Shown: positions 18,518-27,224, counted from the first letter of the stretch. The stretch: 64,000 bases of DNA from UBA2020 sp964551435 (GCA_964551435.1 CAZKBS010000005.1:47072-111071), one strand, 5' to 3'. Program-made: numbers and translations. The notes: generated from the sequence alone by a model not told the origin.

Positions 18518-19936
18518 TCAGGGGTTCTTCGGGCCCTGCGGCTTCTTGTTGGCATTCGCAGGCTGCTGGGAACGCAACTGGCCTTCGTTATACGCATCGG
18601 TAACGGGCGGTTTCACTTCGGCAGGCATCACTTTGACCTGCGCCGCACCCGCGCGGCGCTGCTGCACTTTTTCCATGATTTTGCCGCGCGACGTGTAATA
18701 GCGCGTCAGGAAACCGGGCACCCAGCCCGGGATTTGTTCTTTGTTCGGGCTGACAACCCAGGCCTTCAGCTTGTCCATCTGCTCTTGCGAGCCGCCAAGG
18801 TCATAAAACTTACGCTGCGCCTGTTCGACCGAACGCACGATGTCGGTGATAACATTGCCATCGGTATTTGACGGCGACAGCACATCGCTCATCAGCTTGT
18901 CGCGGTTTTTCGATGCGTGGACAAGGTTGAAATACAATTCCATCTCGGCGGAGAATTTCTGGAACGGCTCTACATAAACGCCGAGTTCCTGCGCTTTTTC
19001 CAGCTGCTCGTTCATCTCGGGGATGATCGAAGTCAGGGCTTTCTTGGCAGCCGTGTCTTCTTTGACAACTGGCAACAGGTTGCGCGCCTGTTCGAGGATT
19101 TTCTTTTTGTCCGCGGGGTTGAGGCCTTCGATACGGTCAAAGCCATCATCACGGCCCGCCGCGACCTGCGCCGCCAGATAGGCCGCGCCGACCTGTACGG
19201 CGAACTGATCCATGACGATCAGGACTTTACCGATATTGAGCAACTGGTCGAGCGACGCGTTTTTATCCGCATGGCTGCTGAAGATATCAGACAGAATGCC
19301 ACCTTCAATTTTCGCTTTTACCTGCGGCACATCACGCGCGCCATCAACCGCGAGGATGGATTTGTTGACTTCGCTGCGTTCGAACGTGCCGTCGGTGAAA
19401 ATCTTGCCTTCGATACGGCGATACGGCTCGTTGTTCTGGTTGAAGGCAATACCTTCGATATTGGCAACGCCTTTGTAGTGTTCGAGATCGTGGTAATGCG
19501 CCTTGATTTCCGGATATTGTTCAGCAGGATATTTGTCGTCGAAATCTTCAATCGCGCGCATGCTGAGGTTGCTGGCGACGAAATCGGCGCGGGCCAGATG
19601 GCTAACCGCTTCGGCGAAGCTGACATCGCGGGGCTTGCCGTTGGTATCTTTGACATGGACTTCGGAAACGAATTTACCGTCCGCCTGATCAAGCGCAAAA
19701 ATCATGTAGTGCATGACGCGCCATTTGTCTTCGGTCGGGTCAACGCGCAGCGCCGCCCAGAATTCAACGTGGTTTTCGACAAGGTTCAGGTTTTGGTAGG
19801 CATCGGTACGCATGGAGTCGAAGAATTGCGCTTTGGCGGGCAAAGCAGCGCGCACGCCGTCATTCCACGTTTCCGCTTCTTTTTCGCGCGCGGGTGCCGG
19901 TGCTTTTTCTTCTTTTTTGCCCGTGAACCAATTCAT
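18518..19936 (-). CDS. Hypothetical protein, second gene of the TelA-like cluster
   Basis: A 472-residue soluble-looking protein of unknown family. A basic/Pro-rich N-terminus is followed by a domain (about 45-120) similar to one in the downstream protein, a helical middle (about 200-400, LDQLLNIGKVLIVMDQF onward), and a Gln/Pro/Lys-rich tail. ATG 19936 is chosen over GTG 19942 because AAGAGGT lies 7 bases before the ATG. It sits between the TelA-like gene (about 110 bases upstream) and a likely distant paralogue downstream. The conserved layout suggests the three proteins act together, but no activity can be assigned. Confidence 0.75.
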   Translation of the reverse strand: MNWFTGKKEEKAPAPAREKEAETWNDGVRAALPAKAQFFDSMRTDAYQNLNLVENHVEFWAALRVDPTEDKWRVMHYMIFALDQADGKFVSEVHVKDTNGKPRDVSFAEAVSHLARADFVASNLSMRAIEDFDDKYPAEQYPEIKAHYHDLEHYKGVANIEGIAFNQNNEPYRRIEGKIFTDGTFERSEVNKSILAVDGARDVPQVKAKIEGGILSDIFSSHADKNASLDQLLNIGKVLIVMDQFAVQVGAAYLAAQVAAGRDDGFDRIEGLNPADKKKILEQARNLLPVVKEDTAAKKALTSIIPEMNEQLEKAQELGVYVEPFQKFSAEMELYFNLVHASKNRDKLMSDVLSPSNTDGNVITDIVRSVEQAQRKFYDLGGSQEQMDKLKAWVVSPNKEQIPGWVPGFLTRYYTSRGKIMEKVQQRRAGAAQVKVMPAEVKPPVTDAYNEGQLRSQQPANANKKPQGPKNP

Positions 19937-20047
19937 CGTCACACCTCTTTATATCTTTTGGCAGTTCTTTATCACTTATTCATAAAACGTGCCGGAACAA
20001 AAAGAAAGGCTGGCGGTCGCTGATGCAACGCGCCAGCCTTGTCTTTA

Positions 20048-21469
20048 TTACTTCGGACCGCGCGGAGAGCGGCGGCGCGGGGTTGCCGGCTTATCGGCAG
20101 CAGCGGGCGTTGCAACGCTGTCGCTGTTGTCGTTCGCTTCGGCGCCGTTGTTGGCGGCGTCTTCGCGTTCTTTGCGGGCTTTTTCTGCGTTTTCTTCTGC
20201 AACGCGGACCGCTTCGATCTGGCGGGCTTTGTTGCTGCTTTCCGCCGCTTCGATAAGCTTGTCGGTCGCGCCACGCAGGGCTTTCGACGTTGCTTCGATT
20301 TGTACGCGGCGTTTTTCGCGGTTTTCCGCTTCGCTTTCGAGCAGGCGCTCAAGACGCTGCGCCGCTTCGATAAGTTTCTGCGGGTCAATCGTACCGCGGG
20401 CTTTGGAGTTCTGGGTCAGTTCGTGCGCCTGTTCGATCATATGCTGGGTCTGATCGTGCATGCGGTCGCCCATCTCGTCGGCTTTCTTGATGGTCTGCGC
20501 GACTTTGAGGGAGGAACCGGCGATACCGGCGGCGACGAGCATCGCTTTCCACTCGTTTTGGCCGTTACGCAGGATGTCCTGGATTTTCTTTCGCTGGTCT
20601 TCCATCGTTTCAATCATCTGCATCAGCTGTTGGGCAGCGATGACGGACTGCGCGCGGGAACCTTCGAGAACCATGATGCGATCTTCGAAATCTTCGCGGC
20701 GTTTGATGACTTCTTTCATGAAGATTTCATCTTCAGGATCGCCCGACTCTTCGAATACTTCGCGTGCTTCGGGGATATAGTCCTCGTCATAGCGGCGCAG
20801 GACTTCTTTGGCCGCACCCAGATAGACCGAGATTTCGCGGGTGGCTTCGGTACGCGCTTTACCGAGTTTCTCCGCTTCACGGGTCACTTCGATAATGCCT
20901 TTTTCGGTGTTTTCGATGTTCTTGACCATTTTCAGGAGGTCTTCGAGCATCTGCGGCAGGGCTTCCTGCATTTCCTTGACGACTTTTTCGTCTTCGGTGC
21001 GTTTTGCTTTCGCGCCGGAAACGCTGTCCCACATGCTGCGCATGAATTTGCCCACGCCCTTCACGCCCGAGCCGGCCGCGCCAGCCATGCCCTGCAGGGC
21101 TTTGCGGGTCGCTTCGCCGAAGGTGTCAAGGTTCATCTCCTTGATGCCGTTTTCGAGCTTGTCGAAAGCGGACGCCATCACGTTGACCTCGTTGTTGAAC
21201 TTGGTCTGGACGCGGATCATTTCGTTCGCGACTTTGCCGAGCTTGTCGAGCGGCGCGTTGCCATAGCTAATGACAGCTTCGAAGCTGTTGGGAGCCTTGT
21301 CGATGGGGTCCATGATGCGCAACATCTCTTTGCGTAGATCTTCTTCGGCCTCGTGGAAATAAATCACGCCGCCGCGCGCACGCTTCATACGCTGGCTGTC
21401 TTTGTTCTCGCCGCCTTCTTCCGCATTGCGGTTAAAATCTGCTTCGGCGCTGTGTTGTTTATTCATCAT
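20048..21469 (-). CDS. TelA-like (toxic anion resistance family) coiled-coil protein
   Basis: A 473-residue, almost wholly alpha-helical protein. Its layout resembles the TelA/KlaA family (PF05816): a helical segment with LDKLGKVANEMIRVQ, a long central region of heptad-like helices, then SRAQSVIAAQQLMQMIETMEDQ and a C-terminal helical part ending in a basic, Ala/Pro-rich tail. TelA proteins were linked to tellurite resistance but their biochemical role is unclear. ATG 21469 is chosen because GAGGAG lies 9 bases upstream; the frame runs on to 21550 but that start would lie at the promoter. It is the first gene of the cluster down to 17328. Family assignment is from pattern only. Confidence 0.6.
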   Translation of the reverse strand: MMNKQHSAEADFNRNAEEGGENKDSQRMKRARGGVIYFHEAEEDLRKEMLRIMDPIDKAPNSFEAVISYGNAPLDKLGKVANEMIRVQTKFNNEVNVMASAFDKLENGIKEMNLDTFGEATRKALQGMAGAAGSGVKGVGKFMRSMWDSVSGAKAKRTEDEKVVKEMQEALPQMLEDLLKMVKNIENTEKGIIEVTREAEKLGKARTEATREISVYLGAAKEVLRRYDEDYIPEAREVFEESGDPEDEIFMKEVIKRREDFEDRIMVLEGSRAQSVIAAQQLMQMIETMEDQRKKIQDILRNGQNEWKAMLVAAGIAGSSLKVAQTIKKADEMGDRMHDQTQHMIEQAHELTQNSKARGTIDPQKLIEAAQRLERLLESEAENREKRRVQIEATSKALRGATDKLIEAAESSNKARQIEAVRVAEENAEKARKEREDAANNGAEANDNSDSVATPAAADKPATPRRRSPRGPK

Positions 21470-21549
21470 CTGGAAAGGCTCCTCGGTGAATCTGTGCGTA
21501 CACCAACGATGGGGGTTTAAGTGACGGGTTATTTTTCTTAATCGCGACA

Positions 21550-21578
21550 AAATTACAAAAGCGATGACATAATGTCAA
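21550..21578 (-). promoter_or_regulatory. Strong promoter of the TelA-like cluster with overlapping dyad
   Basis: On the minus strand a perfect TTGACA (21573-21578) and TAATTT (21550-21555) are 17 bases apart. The -35 hexamer overlaps the dyad TGACATAATGTCA (21565-21577), a possible repressor site. Predicted start is near 21543, giving a leader of about 75 nt. Confidence 0.65.
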
Positions 21579-21585
21579 GCGCTCA

Positions 21586-21816
21586 TCTCAATAATTTTTT
21601 AACGATTACGGTGACACATTATCCAATATTGCCGACGTTTGCAAACGTCATTATTCTTTTTATTTTCAGTACGTTATTAATCTTATCCTCAGGAATCGCC
21701 CCGGCAGAGCCGCGCATGTAGTGAAAAGTCTGGTCAACTCACAGAGCAATAAAATTACTCTACTTATCCCTCCTGCGGCAGACCCTGCGTTTTCAGATTC
21801 TCCCGCCCTCTCCGTC
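21586..21816. other. Intergenic region with 16-bp perfect palindrome
   Basis: The gap between the TelA-like gene and rnd (21470-21816) holds the cluster promoter and, at 21634-21649, the perfect palindrome GACGTTTGCAAACGTC. It could be an operator or a short hairpin; no T-run follows it in the direction of rnd. I see no gene here. Confidence 0.5.
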
Positions 21817-22458
21817 TTACGGTTTGGGCACGTGATAGGCGAAAATATCCTCGTGCGACCATCCGGCCAGGTCGGCGCGCACCACGGCGGGCAGCGCCTT
21901 GAACAGACCGTCCGCGATATGCATGCGGCCTTCGTGCGCCAGCAGCTCGTCCAGCTTTTCCTGAATGGCGTGCAGGTAGATGACATCGTTGCAGGCGTAA
22001 TCCAGCTGGGCATGCGTGAGTTCGGGGGCGCCCCAGTTGGTGCATTGCTGTTCCTTGGATATCTTCACGCCGAGCACATGTTTGGCCACGTCTTCAAGGT
22101 CATGCGCCTGCGTATACGTCCGCGCGATACGCGACGCGATTTTCAGGCAATAGACGTTTTCAAGAATGACATCGAGGTAATAGCCGATCCACCGCATGTC
22201 GCCGCGCGCGAAGTAAAACAGTTTTTTCTTCGATGCGTCGGACAACAGCTTTTTCACGTTCGGGCAGTCGTAGTTGTCTTTGTCAAACTGCACCATATGC
22301 GTTTTGCCGCCGTCGCTGCCGTCATAGATTTGCAGAAGGCACAGGCGGTCGCGCCAGACGTTCAGCCCCATGAACTCGCTGTCAATCGCCAGCGTGTCGC
22401 CGAAGGTCAGCCCGTCGGGCAGGTCGTTTTTATAAAGCACATAGCGTGGTTCGGACAT
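21817..22458 (-). CDS. rnd: Ribonuclease D-like 3'-5' exonuclease
   Basis: A 213-residue DEDDy exonuclease made of the catalytic domain only, without the HRDC domains of E. coli RNase D; this short form is common in alphaproteobacteria. Motif ExoI is IDSEFMG (Asp/Glu), ExoII contains FARGDMRWI, and ExoIII is YACNDVIYL with the catalytic Tyr and Asp. It should trim 3' ends of structured RNAs such as tRNA precursors. It lies 21 bases downstream of a nucleotidyltransferase-fold gene in the same direction, so the two are probably cotranscribed. Confidence 0.92.
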   Translation of the reverse strand: MSEPRYVLYKNDLPDGLTFGDTLAIDSEFMGLNVWRDRLCLLQIYDGSDGGKTHMVQFDKDNYDCPNVKKLLSDASKKKLFYFARGDMRWIGYYLDVILENVYCLKIASRIARTYTQAHDLEDVAKHVLGVKISKEQQCTNWGAPELTHAQLDYACNDVIYLHAIQEKLDELLAHEGRMHIADGLFKALPAVVRADLAGWSHEDIFAYHVPKP

Positions 22459-22479
22459 AATGGTTCCCGGTCTGTATCG

Positions 22480-23733
22480 TTAGAGTTTGTAGTTCGGTTT
22501 GAAGGCCGGTTTTTGTGCCGGCTGGTTGTTTTCGTTAGCGCGCTTGTCGGCCATCGCGTTCACACGGGCGATGTCGTCGAGGTAATAGTTTTCGAGACGG
22601 CTGTAATGACGTCCGCCGACGTCTTTCAACACCTCTTCGGTCACATTGCGCAAGCCATCGAAATTGTTTTCACGCAAACCGTCCAGCGTTGCGGGCAGCG
22701 CGTTTGGCATGCGGTCGTTGAAAAAATGCATGGCCGCCGTGCCCATAGCGGGCGTTACGCCATCGTTGGCCGCCTGCGCCGATTTCAGCGTCAGCAAAGT
22801 CGCCGACAGGTTCAAAAGCTGCGCCAGTTCACCGCGGCGCGCACTGGGTTCAAGCGCTTCGCAGTAATGTTCGAGGGCGAATTTGAAATAGGTTTTGCCA
22901 ATCGCCTTTGCCTCATCCGCCGGCACGTTGTCTTTGACGGAGAACAGGATATCGGGGCCTTTTTCGGGCGCGTCTTTCATTTTTTCGCGGCCGCGGGCGA
23001 TAAGCTCTTCCAGCAAAATTTCCGCCTTCAGGCTTTGCCCCTCGCGCACCAACGGAGAGAAGGCTTCGGTCAGCTTCGTCCCCTCGCCGGGGAAATACTG
23101 GTCATAGCTGCGATAGGCCTGATTGAAACGCGGCCAGAACTGCTGCAGGTGCAGGCCGAAATCGGCGACATGAATCATCGCCATCGCGCCGAGAAACTGT
23201 TTTTCCTCGGCAGAGCCTGCGGCGCGGATATCCTTCAGGAAGGTTTCCATCATCGAAATTTCCGCCTGCCATTTATCCTTGCTGAGCGGCAGCGGGCCGT
23301 CGGCCAGAAATTCCTTGGCTTTTTGCTGCACGATGGGGCCGATACCCAGCGTGTCTTTCAGCACATAGCCCTCGTCGAGCATCACATTGATGAAGGCCAC
23401 CGATTTGTTTTCGCGCACGACCTGATCATGGTAATGCAGCGCCGCGAAATCGAGGATGTTGGTGTCGATCATCATGGTGCGGGGTTTTTCCTCGCCCAGT
23501 TTGGTGCCGACTTCTTCCATGGTGAAGATTTGCGTGGCTGCCTTGAAGCCGCCGTTTTCAAGGTCGCGGTAGATAATGACCATATCGACGTCCGAAGACG
23601 CAATCGGCTGGTATCCCCCGTTTTTCATCGCGCGGCCGAAAGACCCCGCCATGATGACCAGATCCGCATTGGGGTGATGCTTCTCGAGCCACGGCTTGAG
23701 AACTTTTTCGACGACATCGTGTGCCTGCTGCAT
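22480..23733 (-). CDS. Nucleotidyltransferase-fold protein
   Basis: A 417-residue protein whose N-terminus carries the minimal nucleotidyltransferase signature: GSFGRAM at about residues 30-36 and SDVDMVIIY at about 46-54 (G-S, then D-x-D). These residues bind Mg-NTP in DNA polymerase beta-like enzymes. The remaining 330 residues are helical with no family I can name, followed by a basic, Asn/Gln/Pro-rich tail. AAGGAGAGG lies upstream of the ATG. It lies directly upstream of rnd, so a role in nucleotide addition to RNA or in signalling-nucleotide synthesis is conceivable but unproven. Confidence 0.75.
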   Translation of the reverse strand: MQQAHDVVEKVLKPWLEKHHPNADLVIMAGSFGRAMKNGGYQPIASSDVDMVIIYRDLENGGFKAATQIFTMEEVGTKLGEEKPRTMMIDTNILDFAALHYHDQVVRENKSVAFINVMLDEGYVLKDTLGIGPIVQQKAKEFLADGPLPLSKDKWQAEISMMETFLKDIRAAGSAEEKQFLGAMAMIHVADFGLHLQQFWPRFNQAYRSYDQYFPGEGTKLTEAFSPLVREGQSLKAEILLEELIARGREKMKDAPEKGPDILFSVKDNVPADEAKAIGKTYFKFALEHYCEALEPSARRGELAQLLNLSATLLTLKSAQAANDGVTPAMGTAAMHFFNDRMPNALPATLDGLRENNFDGLRNVTEEVLKDVGGRHYSRLENYYLDDIARVNAMADKRANENNQPAQKPAFKPNYKL

Positions 23734-23887
23734 ACGCGCCTCTCCTTGATAGATATTAGGGTGTGTGGCGCGACCCTAGCAACTATGCGGATTCGGGTAA
23801 AGCGCGGGGCAGTGCAGCATCGGGCGAATTCGGGCAAAACCGGAAAGAATGTATGTCTATTATAACATTACGAAAAAATACTCTCCC

Positions 23888-23915
23888 TTGACCGCCGCCA
23901 TACCTCATGTATATT
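23888..23915 (+). promoter_or_regulatory. Promoter of the alpha/beta hydrolase gene
   Basis: TTGACC (23888-23893) and TATATT (23910-23915) are 16 bases apart. Predicted start is near 23922, downstream of the in-frame ATG at 23907, which argues for translation from TTG 23940. Confidence 0.5.
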
Positions 23916-23939
23916 CACATAATCATTAAAAGGTGCCCT

Positions 23940-24827
23940 TTGCCCAAACCGACCGCGACAGACAAAAAATCTTCCCCAACCGCTCAACGGCGCCTGTGGA
24001 TACGCGGCGCGGTGGCGGCAGCTTTTACGGCGGCGGCGACCGGCGGCGGTCTGGCGGTCTGGCAGGCCACCGAACCGGACTCTCCTTATAAACATCCGCG
24101 CGCAAAAGAGGCCTATCATATCCCCGACCGCGCCTGTACAGCGGCGCTGACGTCGGACGCCCCCCTGCCCGCCGCGCCGCGCGGCCAAGGCCAGCCGGTC
24201 ATGATTGTCCCCGGGTTTATGGGCGGCGAGATGACCATGCGCAACCTCAGCGCCAAACTGTCGGCCCATGGCTATACCACCTATGGCTGGGGTCAGGGCG
24301 TCAATACCGGTATCAGCGAAGAAGTCGCGCTTGGCATGGCGACACAGCTGAACGAGATTGCACAAAAACATCCCGGGCAGAAAATCGCCCTTGTCGGTTT
24401 CAGCCTTGGCGGCGTTTACGCGCGCGAACTGGCACGGCAATTCCCCGATAAAGTATCGCAAGTGATTACGCTGGGCGCACCGTTTGCACTGACCGATAAA
24501 AAGGGCGACCTTGACCCCATCATGCGCCGCACATTCAATACCTTCACCCTGCCGCTCAGCGACGAAGAAGAGGCAAAAGCCGATACACGCAAGGCCCTGC
24601 CCGTGCCCACGACATCCATCTTCGGCTTGCAAGACCGCATCGTAAACTGGCGCGCCAGCCTGAATTACCGCGCCGGCAACACGGAGAACATACCGGTAGA
24701 TGCGGGGCATCTGTCGATCACCCGCCATGACCGCACGGCGGAGATTATCCTGCACCGTCTTGCGCAGCCGGCGGACAACTGGCAACCGCTGGCGCCGAAA
24801 CTTTGCGCGCAATCCCCTCTCCGCTGA
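23940..24827 (+). CDS. Alpha/beta hydrolase, membrane-anchored or exported
   Basis: About 295 residues. The N-terminus has a twin-arginine-like segment (QRRLWIRG) and a hydrophobic stretch, so it is exported or anchored. The hydrolase fold shows VMIVPGFMGG (oxyanion-hole loop), the nucleophile elbow GFSLGG, and a late Asp (FGLQDRIV) and His (DAGHLSI) completing a Ser-Asp-His triad. It may act as an esterase or lipase; the substrate is unknown. The start is TTG 23940 with AAGGTG upstream: the ATG at 23907 has no ribosome site and lies before the predicted transcription start. Confidence 0.85.
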   Translation: MPKPTATDKKSSPTAQRRLWIRGAVAAAFTAAATGGGLAVWQATEPDSPYKHPRAKEAYHIPDRACTAALTSDAPLPAAPRGQGQPVMIVPGFMGGEMTMRNLSAKLSAHGYTTYGWGQGVNTGISEEVALGMATQLNEIAQKHPGQKIALVGFSLGGVYARELARQFPDKVSQVITLGAPFALTDKKGDLDPIMRRTFNTFTLPLSDEEEAKADTRKALPVPTTSIFGLQDRIVNWRASLNYRAGNTENIPVDAGHLSITRHDRTAEIILHRLAQPADNWQPLAPKLCAQSPLR

Positions 24828-24843
24828 TCACGCGCTGTTCCGT

Positions 24844-25407
24844 TCAAGATTTTGATTTGCGCACCGCCCGCGCAATCGGATACGCGATGCAACCGACCAG
24901 CAGCATCGGACCACCGATGATCGACAGCAGTTTGCCGATTTCCGACCGTTCGCGCAGATTTTCCGTGAGCTCTTCCGGGATACCCGTTTCATCCGGCGTA
25001 GCCTCGTCAGGCGCATCGCCGCGCGACTGGATATTGTCAACCAGTTCACGCTCACGCGCGGCAAGGTCGTTTTGTTCCTGACGGATATATTCCGCCGCAT
25101 CCTTGTCGCCGTCGGCAATCGCTTCGCGCAAATCTTCCTGCAGGCGGGCATGTTCCTGACCGATATCTTCGAATTCCGCGCGGTCTTCATCCGTCAGCCC
25201 GCCGCGGCTGGCGGCCGTCCACACACCCGCAATATCGGTGATTACCGGCAGAACCGCGCCGCGCATACCGCGCATCACATCGACATAGAAATATGCGGCG
25301 CCCAGCATCAGGAAAAACCCGCAGAACATCAAAAAAAGCGCCGCCATTTCGGCAATCGCCGCAAGGCTGCCGCCGGTTGGGGAATTGTTTTGTGGCATCT
25401 GGGTCAT
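24844..25407 (-). CDS. Hypothetical membrane protein with two helices
   Basis: A 188-residue protein with a hydrophobic helix near the N-terminus (about 20-44, AALFLMFCGFFLMLGAAYFYV) and another near the C-terminus (about 160-180, IIGGPMLLVGCIAYPIARAV). A charged, probably coiled-coil segment of about 100 residues rich in Glu, Asp and Arg lies between them. This topology would place a helical hairpin on one side of the inner membrane. GGAG is 6 bases before ATG 25407. I do not recognise the family. It converges on the alpha/beta hydrolase gene and lies after the terminator of the Cys-rich gene. Confidence 0.7.
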   Translation of the reverse strand: MTQMPQNNSPTGGSLAAIAEMAALFLMFCGFFLMLGAAYFYVDVMRGMRGAVLPVITDIAGVWTAASRGGLTDEDRAEFEDIGQEHARLQEDLREAIADGDKDAAEYIRQEQNDLAARERELVDNIQSRGDAPDEATPDETGIPEELTENLRERSEIGKLLSIIGGPMLLVGCIAYPIARAVRKSKS

Positions 25408-25466
25408 ATCCGGCTCCGCTGCTGTTTCCAAAGCATAGCCAAAAGAACCACCCCCTGCAAAAAAGA

Positions 25467-25491
25467 AAAGGCCGGAGGATATCCGGCCTTT
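25467..25491 (-). terminator. Terminator after the Cys-rich small gene
   Basis: AAAGGCCGGA/TCCGGCCTTT forms a 10-bp stem with a 5-nt loop. On the minus strand it is followed by TTCTTTTTT, just beyond the stop of the 48-codon gene. Confidence 0.75.
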
Positions 25492-25514
25492 CTTGTACGA
25501 AGCGAAGACGTTGC

Positions 25515-25661
25515 TTAACCGCAACCGCAGCCGCCTGTGGAGCAGCTGCCTTCTTCTTTTTTCTCGGCTTTGGCAGCTTCTGCGGCAGCCTGCTGCTTTT
25601 TGGCAGCTTCGGTTGCACAGCAGCCGCTGTCGTCTTTCTGGGTATTTTCTTGGCTGGTCAT
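25515..25661 (-). CDS. Small Cys-rich protein
   Basis: A 48-residue protein with a CC pair near residue 19, a central Ala/Lys/Glu-rich helix (about residues 23-40), and a C-terminus GSCSTGGCGCG with three more Cys. The clustered cysteines could bind a metal or a cluster. ATG 25661 has an excellent AAGGAGG 5 bases upstream and the gene ends at a terminator, so it is probably expressed as a single gene. The frame is open to 25754, but nothing supports that longer start. I do not know the family; many short alphaproteobacterial proteins end in similar Cys-Gly runs. Confidence 0.7.
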   Translation of the reverse strand: MTSQENTQKDDSGCCATEAAKKQQAAAEAAKAEKKEEGSCSTGGCGCG

Positions 25662-25799
25662 GAATTCCTCCTTCGTCTTTTGTGTGGCACGAATGAAAAC
25701 ATCATCAGAAAACTGATGATAATAGTCATCTATGCCGCAAGCCGCAAAAGTCAACGGCCGCAGCGGTCATAAAAACCCGTTTGGAAACAACAGGATATA

Positions 25800-26795
25800 T
25801 CAGATCTGCGGCGGCTTCGGCGGCAACGGATTATTCCGGAAAGGTTTCAGCGACGCGCGGATAACATCGAGGTCTTCGCTGCCCACCGCGCAAATCGTAT
25901 CGGCGCCGCCGTAGTAAACATACAAACGGCCTTTGTCGATGACCGCGCCGCAGGGGAAGACCACGTTGTTCACATCGCCCGAAATCTCGTAATCCGCTTC
26001 GGGGCGCAGCGACGGCGCCTCGCTCTTGGCGAGAATTTTTTTCGGGTCGCTCTTGTCGAGCAACATCAGGCTGATCGTCCATTTGAAATCATCCGAAATG
26101 CTGGAATAAACCAGCAAAAGCCCTTCGGGGATATCAATCGGCGGCGCGCCCGGTTCAATGCCGTGCGCTTCGTAGCCGTTATTTTGCGGGCCGAGCAGCT
26201 GGTCTTTTTCAATGTCGTATTGCGCCCACATTTTTTGCCATGCGGCGGGATTGGTGAAATCTTCGGGCGCGGGGGACATCATGGTGCGCTCGACGCCGGC
26301 TTCGTCTTTCCACATGAAATGCACCTTGCCGCCGCTTTCGAACAGCACCCCCGCTTTGCAGCGGCGGTCGGGCCCGATAACGCCGTGTTTTTCAAATGTG
26401 CGGAAATCCTTGGTGCTGGCCAGCGCGATGCGGATGCCTTCGTCGGCGTCAGGCTGCGACAGGCCTTTGGCAATCGAGGTGTAAAGGATGTAATAGGTAT
26501 CGCCGATTTTGGTGATACGCGGATCTTCAAGACCGAATTTGTCAAACGGCTGGTCGGGTTTCAGCACGGCGGCATCGACGAGTTTGAAATCCTTGTCCGG
26601 CGCGGCGCCTTCCCACAGGCTCAGATGAGAGGTGTATTTGTCGTCAAACTGGTTGATGGCGCCGATTTTCTGATACCCCTTGGGCACCGAGCGCACCAGC
26701 ATCACGAAATGCCCGTCGGCATATTTGGTTGCGCCGGGGTTAAAGGTTGCGCCCAAATCGCCCTCGGGACGTACGACTATGCCATGCCTTTTCAT
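25800..26795 (-). CDS. GH130-family glycosidase/mannoside phosphorylase
   Basis: A 331-residue five-bladed beta-propeller enzyme of the GH130 type, which phosphorolyse or hydrolyse beta-mannosides or related glycans. Family-like segments are FNPGATKY, LEDPRITKIGDTYYILYT, the blade segments YEAHGIEPGAPPI and LLVYSS, and the C-terminal YYGGADTICAVG, typical of the GH130/DUF377 group. There is no signal peptide, so it should be cytoplasmic. ATG 26795 follows AGGCGGTG; GTG 26798 is an alternative. No other sugar-use genes are adjacent, so the substrate is unclear. Confidence 0.85.
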   Translation of the reverse strand: MKRHGIVVRPEGDLGATFNPGATKYADGHFVMLVRSVPKGYQKIGAINQFDDKYTSHLSLWEGAAPDKDFKLVDAAVLKPDQPFDKFGLEDPRITKIGDTYYILYTSIAKGLSQPDADEGIRIALASTKDFRTFEKHGVIGPDRRCKAGVLFESGGKVHFMWKDEAGVERTMMSPAPEDFTNPAAWQKMWAQYDIEKDQLLGPQNNGYEAHGIEPGAPPIDIPEGLLLVYSSISDDFKWTISLMLLDKSDPKKILAKSEAPSLRPEADYEISGDVNNVVFPCGAVIDKGRLYVYYGGADTICAVGSEDLDVIRASLKPFRNNPLPPKPPQI

Positions 26796-26927
26796 CACCG
26801 CCTGATGCCTTTCGCTTCGGTAGATTGATACAAGTGTTGTGAATCTGAGAATACGGACAACATAATAGCCTCACGGGCGCAGGGCAACCGCCGCGTATAG
26901 AAAATTTGCAGCCGCAGCGCACAAAAA

Positions 26928-27224
26928 TCAGGGACAGTTCAAAACGACGTTGGTATGGCCATGGGTGGTTTTAATGACATTGGCGATGCAGTCCTTGTCC
27001 TTGCCATCCTTGCCTTTGATGGTGATTTCGTATTGCCCTGCGGGCAGGTCATAGACTGCCTTGGGCAGCGTCACATCGCGCATTTGCAGGCCAAACTCGC
27101 GGTTGATGCTTTCAATCGCTTCGGCTTTTTTCTGTTCGGGGGTTTTGGGTGTTTCTCCCATGCGCTCGCAGCCTGCGGTCAAAAGGGTGAAGGGCAACAG
27201 TGCCGTCAAAAAGGCTTTGCGCAT
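26928..27224 (-). CDS. Small putative lipoprotein
   Basis: A 98-residue protein with a signal peptide and lipobox LLTAGC (Cys at residue 19), so probably a lipid-anchored envelope protein. The mature part is charged, with two more Cys (KDCIANV and VLNCP) that could form a disulfide. AGGAGAG lies upstream of the ATG. A near-consensus promoter sits 31 bases upstream, so it is probably a monocistronic gene. I recognise no family. Confidence 0.75.
   Translation of the reverse strand: MRKAFLTALLPFTLLTAGCERMGETPKTPEQKKAEAIESINREFGLQMRDVTLPKAVYDLPAGQYEITIKGKDGKDKDCIANVIKTTHGHTNVVLNCP

Noticed and set aside
21721..23865. 714-codon plus-strand frame opposite rnd and the nucleotidyltransferase gene
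   Set aside because: Both genes on the minus strand have clear motifs and ribosome sites; this frame has neither.
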